From JAPLST01 sp964397565 (GTDB lineage: Bacteria; Auribacterota; UBA3054; JAPLST01): 64,000 bases of DNA. The DNA lies in assembly GCA_964397565.1 (NCBI GenBank), contig CAYNJC010000014.1, positions 1 through 64,000 of the forward strand, read 5' to 3'. Below are positions 26,463-35,500 of the stretch, in pieces. Within the stretch, counting starts at the first letter, position 1, and every line of letters begins with the position of its first letter. Made by a program: the position numbers and the translations under genes. The notes beneath the pieces are model-generated. The model had not been told where the DNA came from. It saw only the letters and a list, made by a program, of their open reading frames with translations, and did not search any database.

Positions 26463-28399
26463 TGACGGTTGTTTCACGGATGTCCACGCTGGCGCAACGG
26501 CAAACCGACGAACTGTGCGCGCTGCTGCCGGATGTGCCCTTCCACAAAATCACGCGCGAAACGTTTGGTGATGTCCATCAGGAAACGTGTCTGCACGCCA
26601 ACACCAAAGCGAACATTTTTTCCGATGCACTGGATGAATGCGTTGCGCACGGCGGGGCCGATATTGCGGTGCATTCGGCAAAGGACGTGCCGGTGCCTTT
26701 GCGCGCCGAACTTGCCATTGTGGCGCTGACGCGCGCCGCCGACACAACCGACGCACTGGTCAGCGCCCGTAATTGCGCGCTGGCCGATTTGCCGGCCGGC
26801 GCACGCGTCGGGACAAGTTCCACGCAGCGCGCCAGCCATCTCCGCACGCTGCGCCCTGATCTGCAGCCCGTCAGCATTCGCGGCTCAATCGAGCAGCGCC
26901 TGGCGCAGGTTGATGCCGGTGCGGTTGACGCCATTATTGTGGCGACGTGCGCGCTGCAGCGGCTGGGACTTGCGCAACGCATCGCGCAGATTGTTCCCTG
27001 GGCGACGCATCCACTGCAAGGCCGATTGGCTGTTGTCGCGCGGCGTGACCGGGCGGATGTCAAAGCGACGTTTATCGCAATTGACGATCGCCGCACGTGG
27101 GGCAAGGTATGGCTTGTCGGCGCCGGCCCCGGTGATCCTGAATTGCTGACCCGCAAAGCGCACGGCGTGCTGTCACATGCGGATGTCATATTTTATGATG
27201 CGCTCGTCAACGCGGACGCGCTCAAGGCCTATCGCGGCGAAAAAGTGTGTGTTGGAAAACGCAAGAATAACCAGACGCACACCCAGGACGCCATGAATGA
27301 AATGCTCTACCGCGCGGCGCTCGAGGGCGCCACGGTGGTGCGGCTCAAAGGCGGCGATCCCTTCATCTTCGGGCGCGGCGGCGAGGAATGCCGCTATCTG
27401 CGTGAACGGCTGATTGCCGTTGAGGTTGTCCCCGGCATTTCCGCCGCACAGGCGGCCGCGGCGGCTTGGCAGCTGCCGTTGACGGATCGCACCTGCGCAC
27501 ACCACGTTACGTTTTGCTCCGCGCACGCAGACATTCAACTGGCGGGCACGGCCGCGGCCACTGGCACGACCGTCTTCTATATGGGCACGACCGCGTTGCA
27601 CACCATTGCCGCTGCGCTGGCGCAGCACACCCCGCCCGCCACGGCGCCCGTGGCGCTGTTATCACAGATAAGCACGTGCAGCGAACACGGCATGATTACC
27701 ACGTGCGATCAACTTGCACAGCAGCCGGCCACGGCACCAGCCATCGTTATTGCTGGTAACGCCGTTGCGTCTGCCACACCGCCGCGTCGCTTTCTTTTCA
27801 CCGGCCTTGATCCATATGCGGTGCGTTGTGCCGGCACGCTCGTCGCGTATCCGCTGATTGAACCCGTCGCGCTGCCCATGCCGGACATCCGCATGGCCGA
27901 TTATGATGCCGTGATTTTTACCAGCAAAACAGCGGTGCGCTTGTTTTGTGCGCGCCATGGTGCGCCGGCTTGCGCTGTCTATGCGATTGGCCCCGCAACC
28001 TGCGCGGAACTTGAAGCACATGGGGTGGTTTCCTGCATTCAGTCCGCCACCGCCGATTCAGACGCGCTGGCCGCGCGCATCCGCCGCGATCCTGTGCGCC
28101 GCGCCATGTATCCCTGCTCGGCGCTGGCCAACAATGCCGTGCAAGCGCTGCCAAATGTGCAGGCGCTGCCGATTTATACGACGCGTTTGCTCGCGCCGCC
28201 GCGGGTTGACCTTGACGAGTATTGCGGCATTGTGTTGACGTCACCCTCGACGGTTGCGGCATTTTTTACCTTGTATCCGGCCATGCCGGTATCGTTGCCC
28301 TGCTATGTGCTGGGCCCGCCGACGCGCCGCGCGCTAGTCGAGCGCGGGGTGGACGCAGGCCGCATCATTACGATGCGCGCCGGTGAGATGATTGTATGA
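26459..28399 (+). CDS. Fused HemC-CobA-HemD: porphobilinogen deaminase, uroporphyrinogen-III methyltransferase and synthase
   Basis: 646 residues carrying three enzymes in pathway order except for the methyltransferase in the middle. Residues 1-215 are HemC domains 1-2 (VVSRMSTLAQRQT, ADIAVHSAKDVPVPL, ARVGTSSTQRASHL, SIRGSIEQRLAQ, PLQGRLAVVARR). Residues 218-455 are CobA/SUMT (VWLVGAGPGDPELLTRKA, VRLKGGDPFIFGRGGEE, VPGISAAQAA). Residues 460-646 are a HemD-like synthase (DYDAVIFTSKTAVRLF, YAIGPATCAELE, GIVLTSPSTVAAFF). The third HemC domain, which in E. coli holds the dipyrromethane-cofactor cysteine (GGCQVP), is absent: SUMT begins right after domain 1-2. The product would be precorrin-2 for the dehydrogenase upstream. 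Confidence 0.87.
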   Translation: MMTVVSRMSTLAQRQTDELCALLPDVPFHKITRETFGDVHQETCLHANTKANIFSDALDECVAHGGADIAVHSAKDVPVPLRAELAIVALTRAADTTDALVSARNCALADLPAGARVGTSSTQRASHLRTLRPDLQPVSIRGSIEQRLAQVDAGAVDAIIVATCALQRLGLAQRIAQIVPWATHPLQGRLAVVARRDRADVKATFIAIDDRRTWGKVWLVGAGPGDPELLTRKAHGVLSHADVIFYDALVNADALKAYRGEKVCVGKRKNNQTHTQDAMNEMLYRAALEGATVVRLKGGDPFIFGRGGEECRYLRERLIAVEVVPGISAAQAAAAAWQLPLTDRTCAHHVTFCSAHADIQLAGTAAATGTTVFYMGTTALHTIAAALAQHTPPATAPVALLSQISTCSEHGMITTCDQLAQQPATAPAIVIAGNAVASATPPRRFLFTGLDPYAVRCAGTLVAYPLIEPVALPMPDIRMADYDAVIFTSKTAVRLFCARHGAPACAVYAIGPATCAELEAHGVVSCIQSATADSDALAARIRRDPVRRAMYPCSALANNAVQALPNVQALPIYTTRLLAPPRVDLDEYCGIVLTSPSTVAAFFTLYPAMPVSLPCYVLGPPTRRALVERGVDAGRIITMRAGEMIV

Positions 28400-29352
28400 C
28401 CCAACCTTCGCCGGAACCGTTTCGCCGCTTTCGCTGGCGCCGCTGCGATGAAGCAACGCGGGCGCAGTTTCGCGAAACAACGCTACGCGCCGAAGATTTC
28501 ATCTGGCCGGTGTTCCTCGTGGATGGCTGCGCGCGCAGCGAGCCAATCGCGGCCATGCCTGGCGTCGCGCGGATGTCGTGCGATGCGTTGATCGAAGCGC
28601 TCGCCCAACCGGTCGCGCACGGGTTGCGCGCCGTGCTGCTGTTCGGCGTGCCGGATGCCAAGGGCGTTGCCCAAGCCTATGCCGGCGACGGCATCGTCCA
28701 GCGCGCCATTCCCGCCATCAAACGCGTGTTCCCCGCGCTGGAACTGATCACCGACGTCTGTCTTTGCTCGTATACGCACGATGGCCATTGCCACATCGGC
28801 GATAATGACGAAACCTGTGCATTGCTCGCGCGGATGGCCGTCAGCCACGCCCGCGCCGGCGCCGATGCGGTCGCGCCCTCGGACATGATGGATGGCCGCG
28901 TCTGGTATATCCGCGCCGCATTGCACGCGGCACAGGCGGCACACACGCGCATCATTTCGTATGCCGCAAAATTCGCCTCGGCGTATTACGGCCCCTTTCG
29001 TGACGCGGCGCAGTGTGCCCCGCGCGCCGGCGATCGGGCAACCTACCAACTTGACCCCGCCAATGGGTGCGAGGCGCTCGATGAAATTGCGGCCGATCTT
29101 GATGAAGGCGCCACGGCGATCATCATCAAACCCGCACTTGCCTATCTCGACATCATTGCCCGCGCGCGCAACCGCTTTACCTGCCCGCTCATTGCGTACA
29201 ACGTCTCCGCTGAATATGTGATGCTGCAGAATGCCGTGCGTGACGGCGTGGCCGCCCGCACGATTATTGACGAAACGCTGCTCTCCATCAAGCGCGCCGG
29301 CGCCGACCGGATTATTTCATATTTCACGCCCACGTTGCTGGCGCGGCTATGA
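28396..29352 (+). CDS. hemB: Delta-aminolevulinic acid dehydratase (porphobilinogen synthase), zinc type
   Basis: Condenses two 5-aminolevulinate molecules to porphobilinogen. 318 residues, normal length. The zinc-binding cysteines are in DVCLCSYTHDGHCHIGD, which marks the zinc-dependent class. The Schiff-base lysines are in RIISYAAKFASAYYGPFRDA and AIIIKPALAYLDII. The N-terminal RFRWRRCDEATRAQFRETTL and the C-terminal ISYFTPTLLARL are typical. It overlaps the preceding fusion gene by four bases (ATGA) and hemL likewise, indicating coupled translation. Confidence 0.95.
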   Translation: MTQPSPEPFRRFRWRRCDEATRAQFRETTLRAEDFIWPVFLVDGCARSEPIAAMPGVARMSCDALIEALAQPVAHGLRAVLLFGVPDAKGVAQAYAGDGIVQRAIPAIKRVFPALELITDVCLCSYTHDGHCHIGDNDETCALLARMAVSHARAGADAVAPSDMMDGRVWYIRAALHAAQAAHTRIISYAAKFASAYYGPFRDAAQCAPRAGDRATYQLDPANGCEALDEIAADLDEGATAIIIKPALAYLDIIARARNRFTCPLIAYNVSAEYVMLQNAVRDGVAARTIIDETLLSIKRAGADRIISYFTPTLLARL

Positions 29353-30587
29353 ACCACGCTCATCTCTTTGAAGAAGCCCAGCGCTTTCTTGCCGGCGGCG
29401 TCAATTCACCGGTGCGCGCCTTTCGCAGTGTGGGTGGCGCGCCGCTGTTTGCCCAACGCGGCAGCGGAAAATATTTGTATTGCGAGGACGGCCGGCGCAT
29501 GCTGGATTTCTGCTTGTCGTGGGGCCCGCTGATTCTGGGCCACGCCCATCCCGAGGTTTGTGCCGCCGTGGCCGCGGCAGCGCACAATGGCGCGACGTTT
29601 GGCGTGCCCACGCGCGCCGAGACGGAACTTGCCGCCCTGATCATCGCCGCGTTTCCATCCATCGAACGGCTGCGCCTGGTCAATTCGGGCACCGAGGCGG
29701 TGATGTCCGCCCTGCGCGTTGCGCGTGGGTATACAGGCCGGCAGATGTTGTTGAAATGCGATGGTTGCTATCACGGCCATGTTGATGCCTTACTGGTCCG
29801 CGCCGGCTCCGGCGTGGCTGAATTGCCGCAGGCATCATCGAACGGCGTGCCGGATGCGCTCGCGCGGCTGACTATTTCCGTGCCCTTTAATGACCCGGCG
29901 ACATTCACGCGCTTGATTGCGCAGTATCATGATGAAATCGCGGCCGTCATCCTCGAACCGGTGCCCGGCAATATGGGGCTTGTCGTGCCCGATCCCGCTT
30001 TTCTGCACACCGTTCGTGAACTCACCCTGCGGCATGGCATCGTCCTGATACTCGACGAAGTGATCAGTGGATTTCGCCTTGGGTATGGCGGCGCACAACA
30101 TCGTTTTGGACTTGTGCCGGACATGACTATTCTGGGCAAGATCATTGGCGGTGGCTTGCCGGTCGGCGCATTTGGCGGGCGCAAAGAATTGATGGATTGC
30201 CTTGCGCCGGTCGGCGATGTGTATCAAGCCGGAACGTTGTCTGGCAATCCCATTGCGGTTGCCGCCGGCCTTGCGACGCTGCGCTGGTTGGAACGCCATC
30301 CCCGCACGTTTACTGATCTCGAACACCTGGTGACACAGTTTGCGCAGCAATGGCGGCAGCACAGTCCGTGCACTATTAACGCCATCGGCTCACTCTTTTC
30401 AATATTTCACACAAACCGGCCGGTGCGCAATTATGCGGACGCGTGCGCCCAAGATCTGGATGCCTTTGCGAAAACCTACCAGCAGTGGCTCGCCCGCGAT
30501 GTGTTTATGCCGCCCGCGCCATTTGAAACGGCGTTTGTGTCCATCATGCACACGCCGGAGGATCTCCAGTGCTTATTGGTATCATGA
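29349..30587 (+). CDS. hemL: Glutamate-1-semialdehyde 2,1-aminomutase
   Basis: PLP enzyme that converts glutamate-1-semialdehyde to 5-aminolevulinate; 412 residues. The N-terminus FLAGGVNSPVRAFRSVGG is diagnostic. Also seen are YLYCEDGRRMLDFCLSWGPLILGHAHP, the substrate-binding RLVNSGTEAVMSALRVARG, KCDGCYHGHVDALLV, the DEVISGFR aspartate, and the PLP lysine in ILGKIIGGGLPVGAFGG. It is the last gene of the overlapping block 24381-30587. Together with hemA, hemB and the fusion protein it completes glutamyl-tRNA to precorrin-2. No hemE/F/G/H follows, so the set is for siroheme rather than protoheme. Confidence 0.96.
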   Translation: MNHAHLFEEAQRFLAGGVNSPVRAFRSVGGAPLFAQRGSGKYLYCEDGRRMLDFCLSWGPLILGHAHPEVCAAVAAAAHNGATFGVPTRAETELAALIIAAFPSIERLRLVNSGTEAVMSALRVARGYTGRQMLLKCDGCYHGHVDALLVRAGSGVAELPQASSNGVPDALARLTISVPFNDPATFTRLIAQYHDEIAAVILEPVPGNMGLVVPDPAFLHTVRELTLRHGIVLILDEVISGFRLGYGGAQHRFGLVPDMTILGKIIGGGLPVGAFGGRKELMDCLAPVGDVYQAGTLSGNPIAVAAGLATLRWLERHPRTFTDLEHLVTQFAQQWRQHSPCTINAIGSLFSIFHTNRPVRNYADACAQDLDAFAKTYQQWLARDVFMPPAPFETAFVSIMHTPEDLQCLLVS

Positions 30588-30656
30588 CCTCTGCCCCGAA
30601 GTGCAACGCCATTGTTAGTATACTAGTACAATAATAAAAACAAGCAGGAGCCCGCA

Positions 30657-31586
30657 ATGACCATTTATAATGATATTACTGAGACCATCGGCCACACGCC
30701 GCTGGTACGCCTGAACAAATTGACCAAGGGCCTGCACGCGACGATCGCCGTCAAACTCGAAATGCAGAATCCGCTGGCCAGCATCAAAGACCGGATCGGC
30801 TTGGCCATGATTGAGGCCGCCGAACGCGCCGGCACGATTACGCCCAAAACCGTGATCATCGAGCCAACCAGCGGCAACACGGGCATCGCCCTGGCGTTTG
30901 TCTGCGCCGCGCGCGGCTACAAATTGATTCTGACCATGCCCGAGACGATGAGCGTCGAACGGCGCAAATTGCTGAAAGTGCTGGGCGCCGAATTGGTGCT
31001 GACGCCGGGCGAAAAAGGCATGCGTGGCGCGGTCGAGAAGGCCGAACAGCTTGCGGCCGAGACGCCGCACGCGTTCATTCCGCAGCAGTTCAAGAATCCG
31101 GCCAACGCTGAGGTGCACCGCCGCACGACCGCCGAGGAAATCTGGCGCGACACCGACGGCACGGTGGACATCTTCATTGCCGGGGTTGGCACGGGTGGGA
31201 CGATCACGGGCGTGGCCGAAGCGCTCAAGGCGCGCAAGCCGGGCTTCAAGGCGATTGCAGTCGAGCCGGCCGATTCGGCAGTGTTGTCGGGCGGTAAAGC
31301 CGGGCCGCACAAGATTCAGGGCATTGGCGCGGGCTTCGTGCCGGACGTGCTGCGGCGCGAGTTGATCGATGAAATCATTCAAGTGCGGCATGAGGATGCC
31401 GGCGACATCGCGCGCCGCCTCGCGCGGGAAGAGGGGATTCTGGCGGGCATTTCGAGTGGCGCAAATGTCTGGGCCGCGTTGCAGGTCGCGCGCCGGCCGG
31501 AGAACAAGGGCAAGCTGATCGTCACGGTCTTGCCGTCCAGCGGCGAGCGCTATCTCTCGACCTGGCTGTATGAGAATGTGCTCTGA
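30657..31586 (+). CDS. cysK: Cysteine synthase A (O-acetylserine sulfhydrylase)
   Basis: Combines sulfide with O-acetylserine to form cysteine; PLP-dependent, 309 residues. The PLP lysine is in NPLASIKDRIGLAMI, the asparagine loop in EPTSGNTGIALAFV, the glycine loop in AGVGTGGTITGV, and the GISSGAN and LPSSGERYLST motifs near the C-terminus are all present. It starts at ATG 30657 with AGGAG seven bases upstream and follows a -10-like TACAAT at 30627-30632, so it may have its own promoter in addition to the upstream operon. It uses the sulfide made by the siroheme reductase upstream. Confidence 0.97.
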   Translation: MTIYNDITETIGHTPLVRLNKLTKGLHATIAVKLEMQNPLASIKDRIGLAMIEAAERAGTITPKTVIIEPTSGNTGIALAFVCAARGYKLILTMPETMSVERRKLLKVLGAELVLTPGEKGMRGAVEKAEQLAAETPHAFIPQQFKNPANAEVHRRTTAEEIWRDTDGTVDIFIAGVGTGGTITGVAEALKARKPGFKAIAVEPADSAVLSGGKAGPHKIQGIGAGFVPDVLRRELIDEIIQVRHEDAGDIARRLAREEGILAGISSGANVWAALQVARRPENKGKLIVTVLPSSGERYLSTWLYENVL

Positions 31587-31594
31587 GCCAGCAT

Positions 31595-31674
31595 GGTTTT
31601 CGGTTTGCAGTTTTCAGTTTTCGGTTCAGCAATGAACGATGAACGATGAACAATGAACCCTGAACCCTGAACCC
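31595..31674. repeat. Low-complexity repeats: GTTTTCGG-type then GATGAACAATGAACCC-type
   Basis: First a run of TTTTC/GGTTT words (31595-31630), then about six copies of an AATGAAC/GATGAAC/CCTGAAC heptamer (31631-31674). It separates cysK from the nitrilase gene and belongs with similar tracts at 3027-3058 and 49802-49829. Confidence 0.75.
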
Positions 31675-31680
31675 TTCAGC

Positions 31681-32502
31681 ATGCGCCTTGCGCTGGCCCA
31701 ACTGAACAGCAGCTCGGACACCGAGGCAAATCTTGCACAGTGCGCCGCGCACATGCGCGCGGCGGCGCAGGCCGGCGCTGAACTGATTGTCTTTCCCGAG
31801 AACGCCCTGTTCCGCGGCACGGATGACGGCTATCGCGCCCACGCCCAGCGCGTGCCCGGCCCGCTGACCGAGCGGCTCGCGGCGCTGTCGGCTGAACTGC
31901 ACATTGGGGCGGTGTGGGGCAGCATCATTGAAGCAGCCGACGGCGGTTTGTACAACACGACCGTCGCGTTCGACGCGCAGGGCGGCTCGCGTGCGGTGTA
32001 TCGCAAAATGCACTTGTTCGAGTTTTATCGCGACGGCGCGCTGCTCTACCGCGAAAGTGATTTGTTTCTGTTCGGCAAGACGCCGGTGGTAATGGCGCAG
32101 CCGCCGTTCGTGCTGGGCTTTTCCATTTGCTACGACGTCCGCTTTCCTGAATTGTTTCGTGCGCTGGTCGAGCGCGGCGCAAATGTTCTGATTGTCGCCG
32201 CTGATTTTGTGCAGGCGACCGGGCGGACGCACTGGTTGCCACTGCTGCAGGCGCGTGCGATCGAGAACCTTGCCTATGTCGTCGCGGTGGACCAATGCGG
32301 GCCGATTCCCGACAGCGACTGTCACAGTCACGGCAACTCGTGCGTCATCAGTCCGTGGGGCGAGGTGCTCGCGCAGATGGACGGTGAGGCGCCGGGCTTG
32401 TGCATTGTCGAACTGACGGGCGAGGCCGTTCGCGCGGCGCGGTCGCGCATCCACTCGCTCGAACATCGCCAGTTGTACCCGGAGTACGCGGTCGACATTT
32501 AA
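31681..32502 (+). CDS. Nitrilase-superfamily amidohydrolase (Nit/omega-amidase-like)
   Basis: Cytoplasmic C-N hydrolase of 273 residues. The catalytic triad is complete: Glu in LIVFPENALF, Lys in AVYRKMHLFE, and Cys in GFSICYDVRFPELFRAL. The ICYDVRFPE context and length fit the Nit1/Nit2 group, whose members hydrolyse alpha-keto amides or deaminated glutathione (metabolite repair). Near the C-terminus SHGNSCVISPWGEVLAQ is the usual conserved strand. Start at ATG 31681. It has no operon partner: a heptamer repeat lies upstream and the defence-island promoter downstream. Confidence 0.92.
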   Translation: MRLALAQLNSSSDTEANLAQCAAHMRAAAQAGAELIVFPENALFRGTDDGYRAHAQRVPGPLTERLAALSAELHIGAVWGSIIEAADGGLYNTTVAFDAQGGSRAVYRKMHLFEFYRDGALLYRESDLFLFGKTPVVMAQPPFVLGFSICYDVRFPELFRALVERGANVLIVAADFVQATGRTHWLPLLQARAIENLAYVVAVDQCGPIPDSDCHSHGNSCVISPWGEVLAQMDGEAPGLCIVELTGEAVRAARSRIHSLEHRQLYPEYAVDI

Positions 32503-32503
32503 T

Positions 32504-32525
32504 AATTCTTTCGCCGCGAAAGAAT
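32504..32525. repeat. Intergenic palindrome, ATTCTTTCG family, copy 3
   Basis: ATTCTTTCGCCGCGAAAGAAT, identical over 21 bases to the copy at 3070-3090, 29 kb away. It sits between the nitrilase stop and the -35 box of the defence island. Confidence 0.8.
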
Positions 32526-32534
32526 CACATGCAA

Positions 32535-32563
32535 TTGACATTCAACCGCTGCCTGGGTATAAT
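32535..32563 (+). promoter_or_regulatory. Consensus sigma-70 promoter of the defence island
   Basis: TTGACA (32535-32540), exactly 17 bases, TATAAT (32558-32563): a full consensus match. Transcription would start near 32570, about 23 bases before the methylase gene. Confidence 0.85.
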
Positions 32564-32592
32564 TTCTGTCATAACGCAATTGTGAGCAATGA

Positions 32593-35500
32593 ATGTCTGG
32601 CATCGAAAGGCAACAAGCGGTTTTGAACATCCTGCAGGATCTGCACCGCACTAAAGACAAGGGTTTGAAGGAACTCTTCTGGAGCGAGTTGAACTACGCC
32701 CAGGAGAACAAGCCGTTGAGCCCGCGCCAGTGGCCGGACAGCATCAAGCAAGCCCTGGCTGAAGACCCGATTCTCTTCGCCAGCGGCGGCGAGGACGGCG
32801 CATTTCACATTGTCTATTGCCGGTTGACGTCCGCTGATTTAAGTCGCGGGTTGGAACGCCCGGTGGTGAATCAACTGCTGCGCGAGCATCCCTACGCCTT
32901 GTTCGTGTTCTCGAACAAAACGCAATCGGCCTGGCACTTGGTCAACGTCAAGTTTGATGAGCAGGCCGAACGTCGCCGCCTGTTTCGTAGAATCACGGTC
33001 AGGCAGGGCGCCGGCATGCGCACGGCGGCGGAGCGCGTGCAACTTCTGGACTTGGCCGGCATCCATCCCGAGCTGTTCGGCATCACGCCGCTCGTGATTC
33101 AGCAACGCTGCGACCTGGCCTTCGATGTCGAAGCCGTCACGAAAGATTTCTTCCGCGAACTCGCCAATTGGTATTTCTGGGCGCTCAAACATGTCCGCTT
33201 CCCCAAGGACGCGCCCAAGGAAGCCGACGGCCACGAGCACATCAGTGTCATCCGCTTGATCACGCGCTTGATCTTCTGCTGGTTTGTGAAAGAGAAAGGG
33301 CTCATCCCCGACACACTGTTCGAGCAACGCACGCTCGCCCAAATACTCACTGGCTTTGCGCCGACCAAAGTCAGCGCCAAAGACTCCGTTTTCTACAAAG
33401 CAATCCTGCAAAACCTGTTCTTCGCCACGCTCAATACCGAAATGGACAAGCGCGGCTGGACCAAGGAAGAACATAATTTCATGGCGCACAGTCTCTATCG
33501 GCATCGTGAATTGTTCAACGACCCAAAAACCGCACTCGATTTGTTCAAGGAAATTCCGTTTCTCAACGGCGGGCTGTTTGAATGTCTTGACAAAGACCTT
33601 GGCGAACACGCGACGCCGCGCTACCTCCGCATTGACGGCTTTTCGCGGCGCGCCGACTGCCAGCCGGTCGTGCCGGATTGTCTCTTTTTCGGCGCGGCGT
33701 GCGACGTTGATTTGAGCGCCAATTACGGCGACAATAAATTCAAGTGCGTGCCGGTGCGCGGCCTGCTGCACATTTTCAATCGCTACCATTTCACGATTGA
33801 AGAAAACACGCCGATCGAGCAGGAAGTCGCCCTCGACCCGGAGTTGTCCGGCAAAGTATTTGAAAACCTGCTTGCGGCCTACAATCCCGAAACCGGTGCA
33901 ACCGCCCGCAAACAGACCGGCTCGTTCTATACCCCGCGCGAAATCGTCGATTATATGGTGGACGAAGCGCTCATCGCCTGCTTGAAAGGCAAAGTAGCCA
34001 CGGATGGCACGGATAACACGGATGGGGACAAGCAAAAGAATACACCTGCCTGCGTGGCTGAACAAAAACTCCGCCAGTTGTTCGCTTACAACGACGAGCC
34101 GCACCAATTCGCCGCGCCAGAAGTGGACGCGCTGATCGCCGCCATTGACAGTCTCAAAACCCTTGATCCGGCGGTCGGCTCCGGCGCGTTTCCGATGGGC
34201 ATTCTGCACAAACTTGTACACATTCTCGGCAAACTCGATCCACGCAACCAGAAATGGAAAGAGCGCCAGATCGCCCGCGTACGCGACACGATGGCGACCG
34301 CCGAGATGATTGAGGACGCCAGCGCGCGCGAGCGCACCGTGCAGGAACTCGAGCAGCAAATCACCGGCATCAATGATGCCTTCGAGCACAACGAATTAGA
34401 CTATGGGCGCAAGCTCTACCTGATTGAAAACTGCATTTTCGGCGTGGACATTCAGACCATTGCCGTCCAGATCGCCAAGATGCGCTTCTTTATCTCGCTG
34501 ATCGTGGATCAGAAGATAGACGATACGCAGCCCAATCGCGGCGTGCGCCCCCTGCCGAATCTGGAAACGAAGTTTGTCGCGGCCAACACGCTGATTGGTG
34601 TGAACCGGCCCGGCCAGCAATTGCTGCGCAACATAGAGATTGACAAGAAGGAATCCGAACTGCGCCGTGTGCGCGAACGACATTTCAATGCGCGTACTCC
34701 GGCGAGCAAGGCGAAGTATCGGGTGCAGGATGCCAAGCTCCGCGCCGAAATCGCTGCATTGTTGAAAGGCGATGGCTGGGATGACACGACCGCCAAACAA
34801 CTTGCCGGCTGGGATCCCTATGACCAGAACACCTCGGCGGATTTCTTCGACCCCGAGTGGATGTTTGGAATCAGCAAGGGTTTGGATCTAACGATTGGCA
34901 ATCCGCCTTATGGGATTTCGTTTTCTAAGGCGGAACTAAACAAGCTTGTCGGTAAATATCGCACTCTCGTGCACAGGGCAGAAAGTTATCTTTTGTTTGT
35001 TGAAAGGTGCTTAACAGTTCTAACCGAGAAGGGCCAGCTCGCTCTTATAATACCGGACACCTACCTTAATTTGAAGTTCACCAAAGAACTTAGATCATTA
35101 GTTTTAGAGCAGACAGAAGTTTTGGGAATCACATTGCTACCAGCCAAGGTTTTCGAATCTGCCGTTGTGGACACGACAATATTCCGAGTACGGCGCACCA
35201 GCTCACCAGAACAGAGTGAATTCAAAGTACAGAAATTCAGGAAGACTGATAACCTTGTTTCAATTTCCGAGAATTTGGGCGAGATGGAAAGCCTTGATAG
35301 TTCTTTTCTCGGGTTGGAATCGTTCAATATCAGCGCTGATTCCTTTGACGCAAAGATTATTTCCAAAATGGAACAATCCGGAAAGAGAGTATCTGATATA
35401 GCGGAAATATTCTACGGGATAAAAGCTTACCAGGTTGGCAAAGGTAAACCGGCCCAGACCAGAGCTGTTGTTGACGAAAAACCATTCACGTCAGAAACCA

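Noticed and set aside
32839..34389. Minus-strand frame of 516 codons opposite the methylase
   Set aside because: Coincides exactly with the GC-rich half of the methylase and ends where GC falls; no family resemblance.
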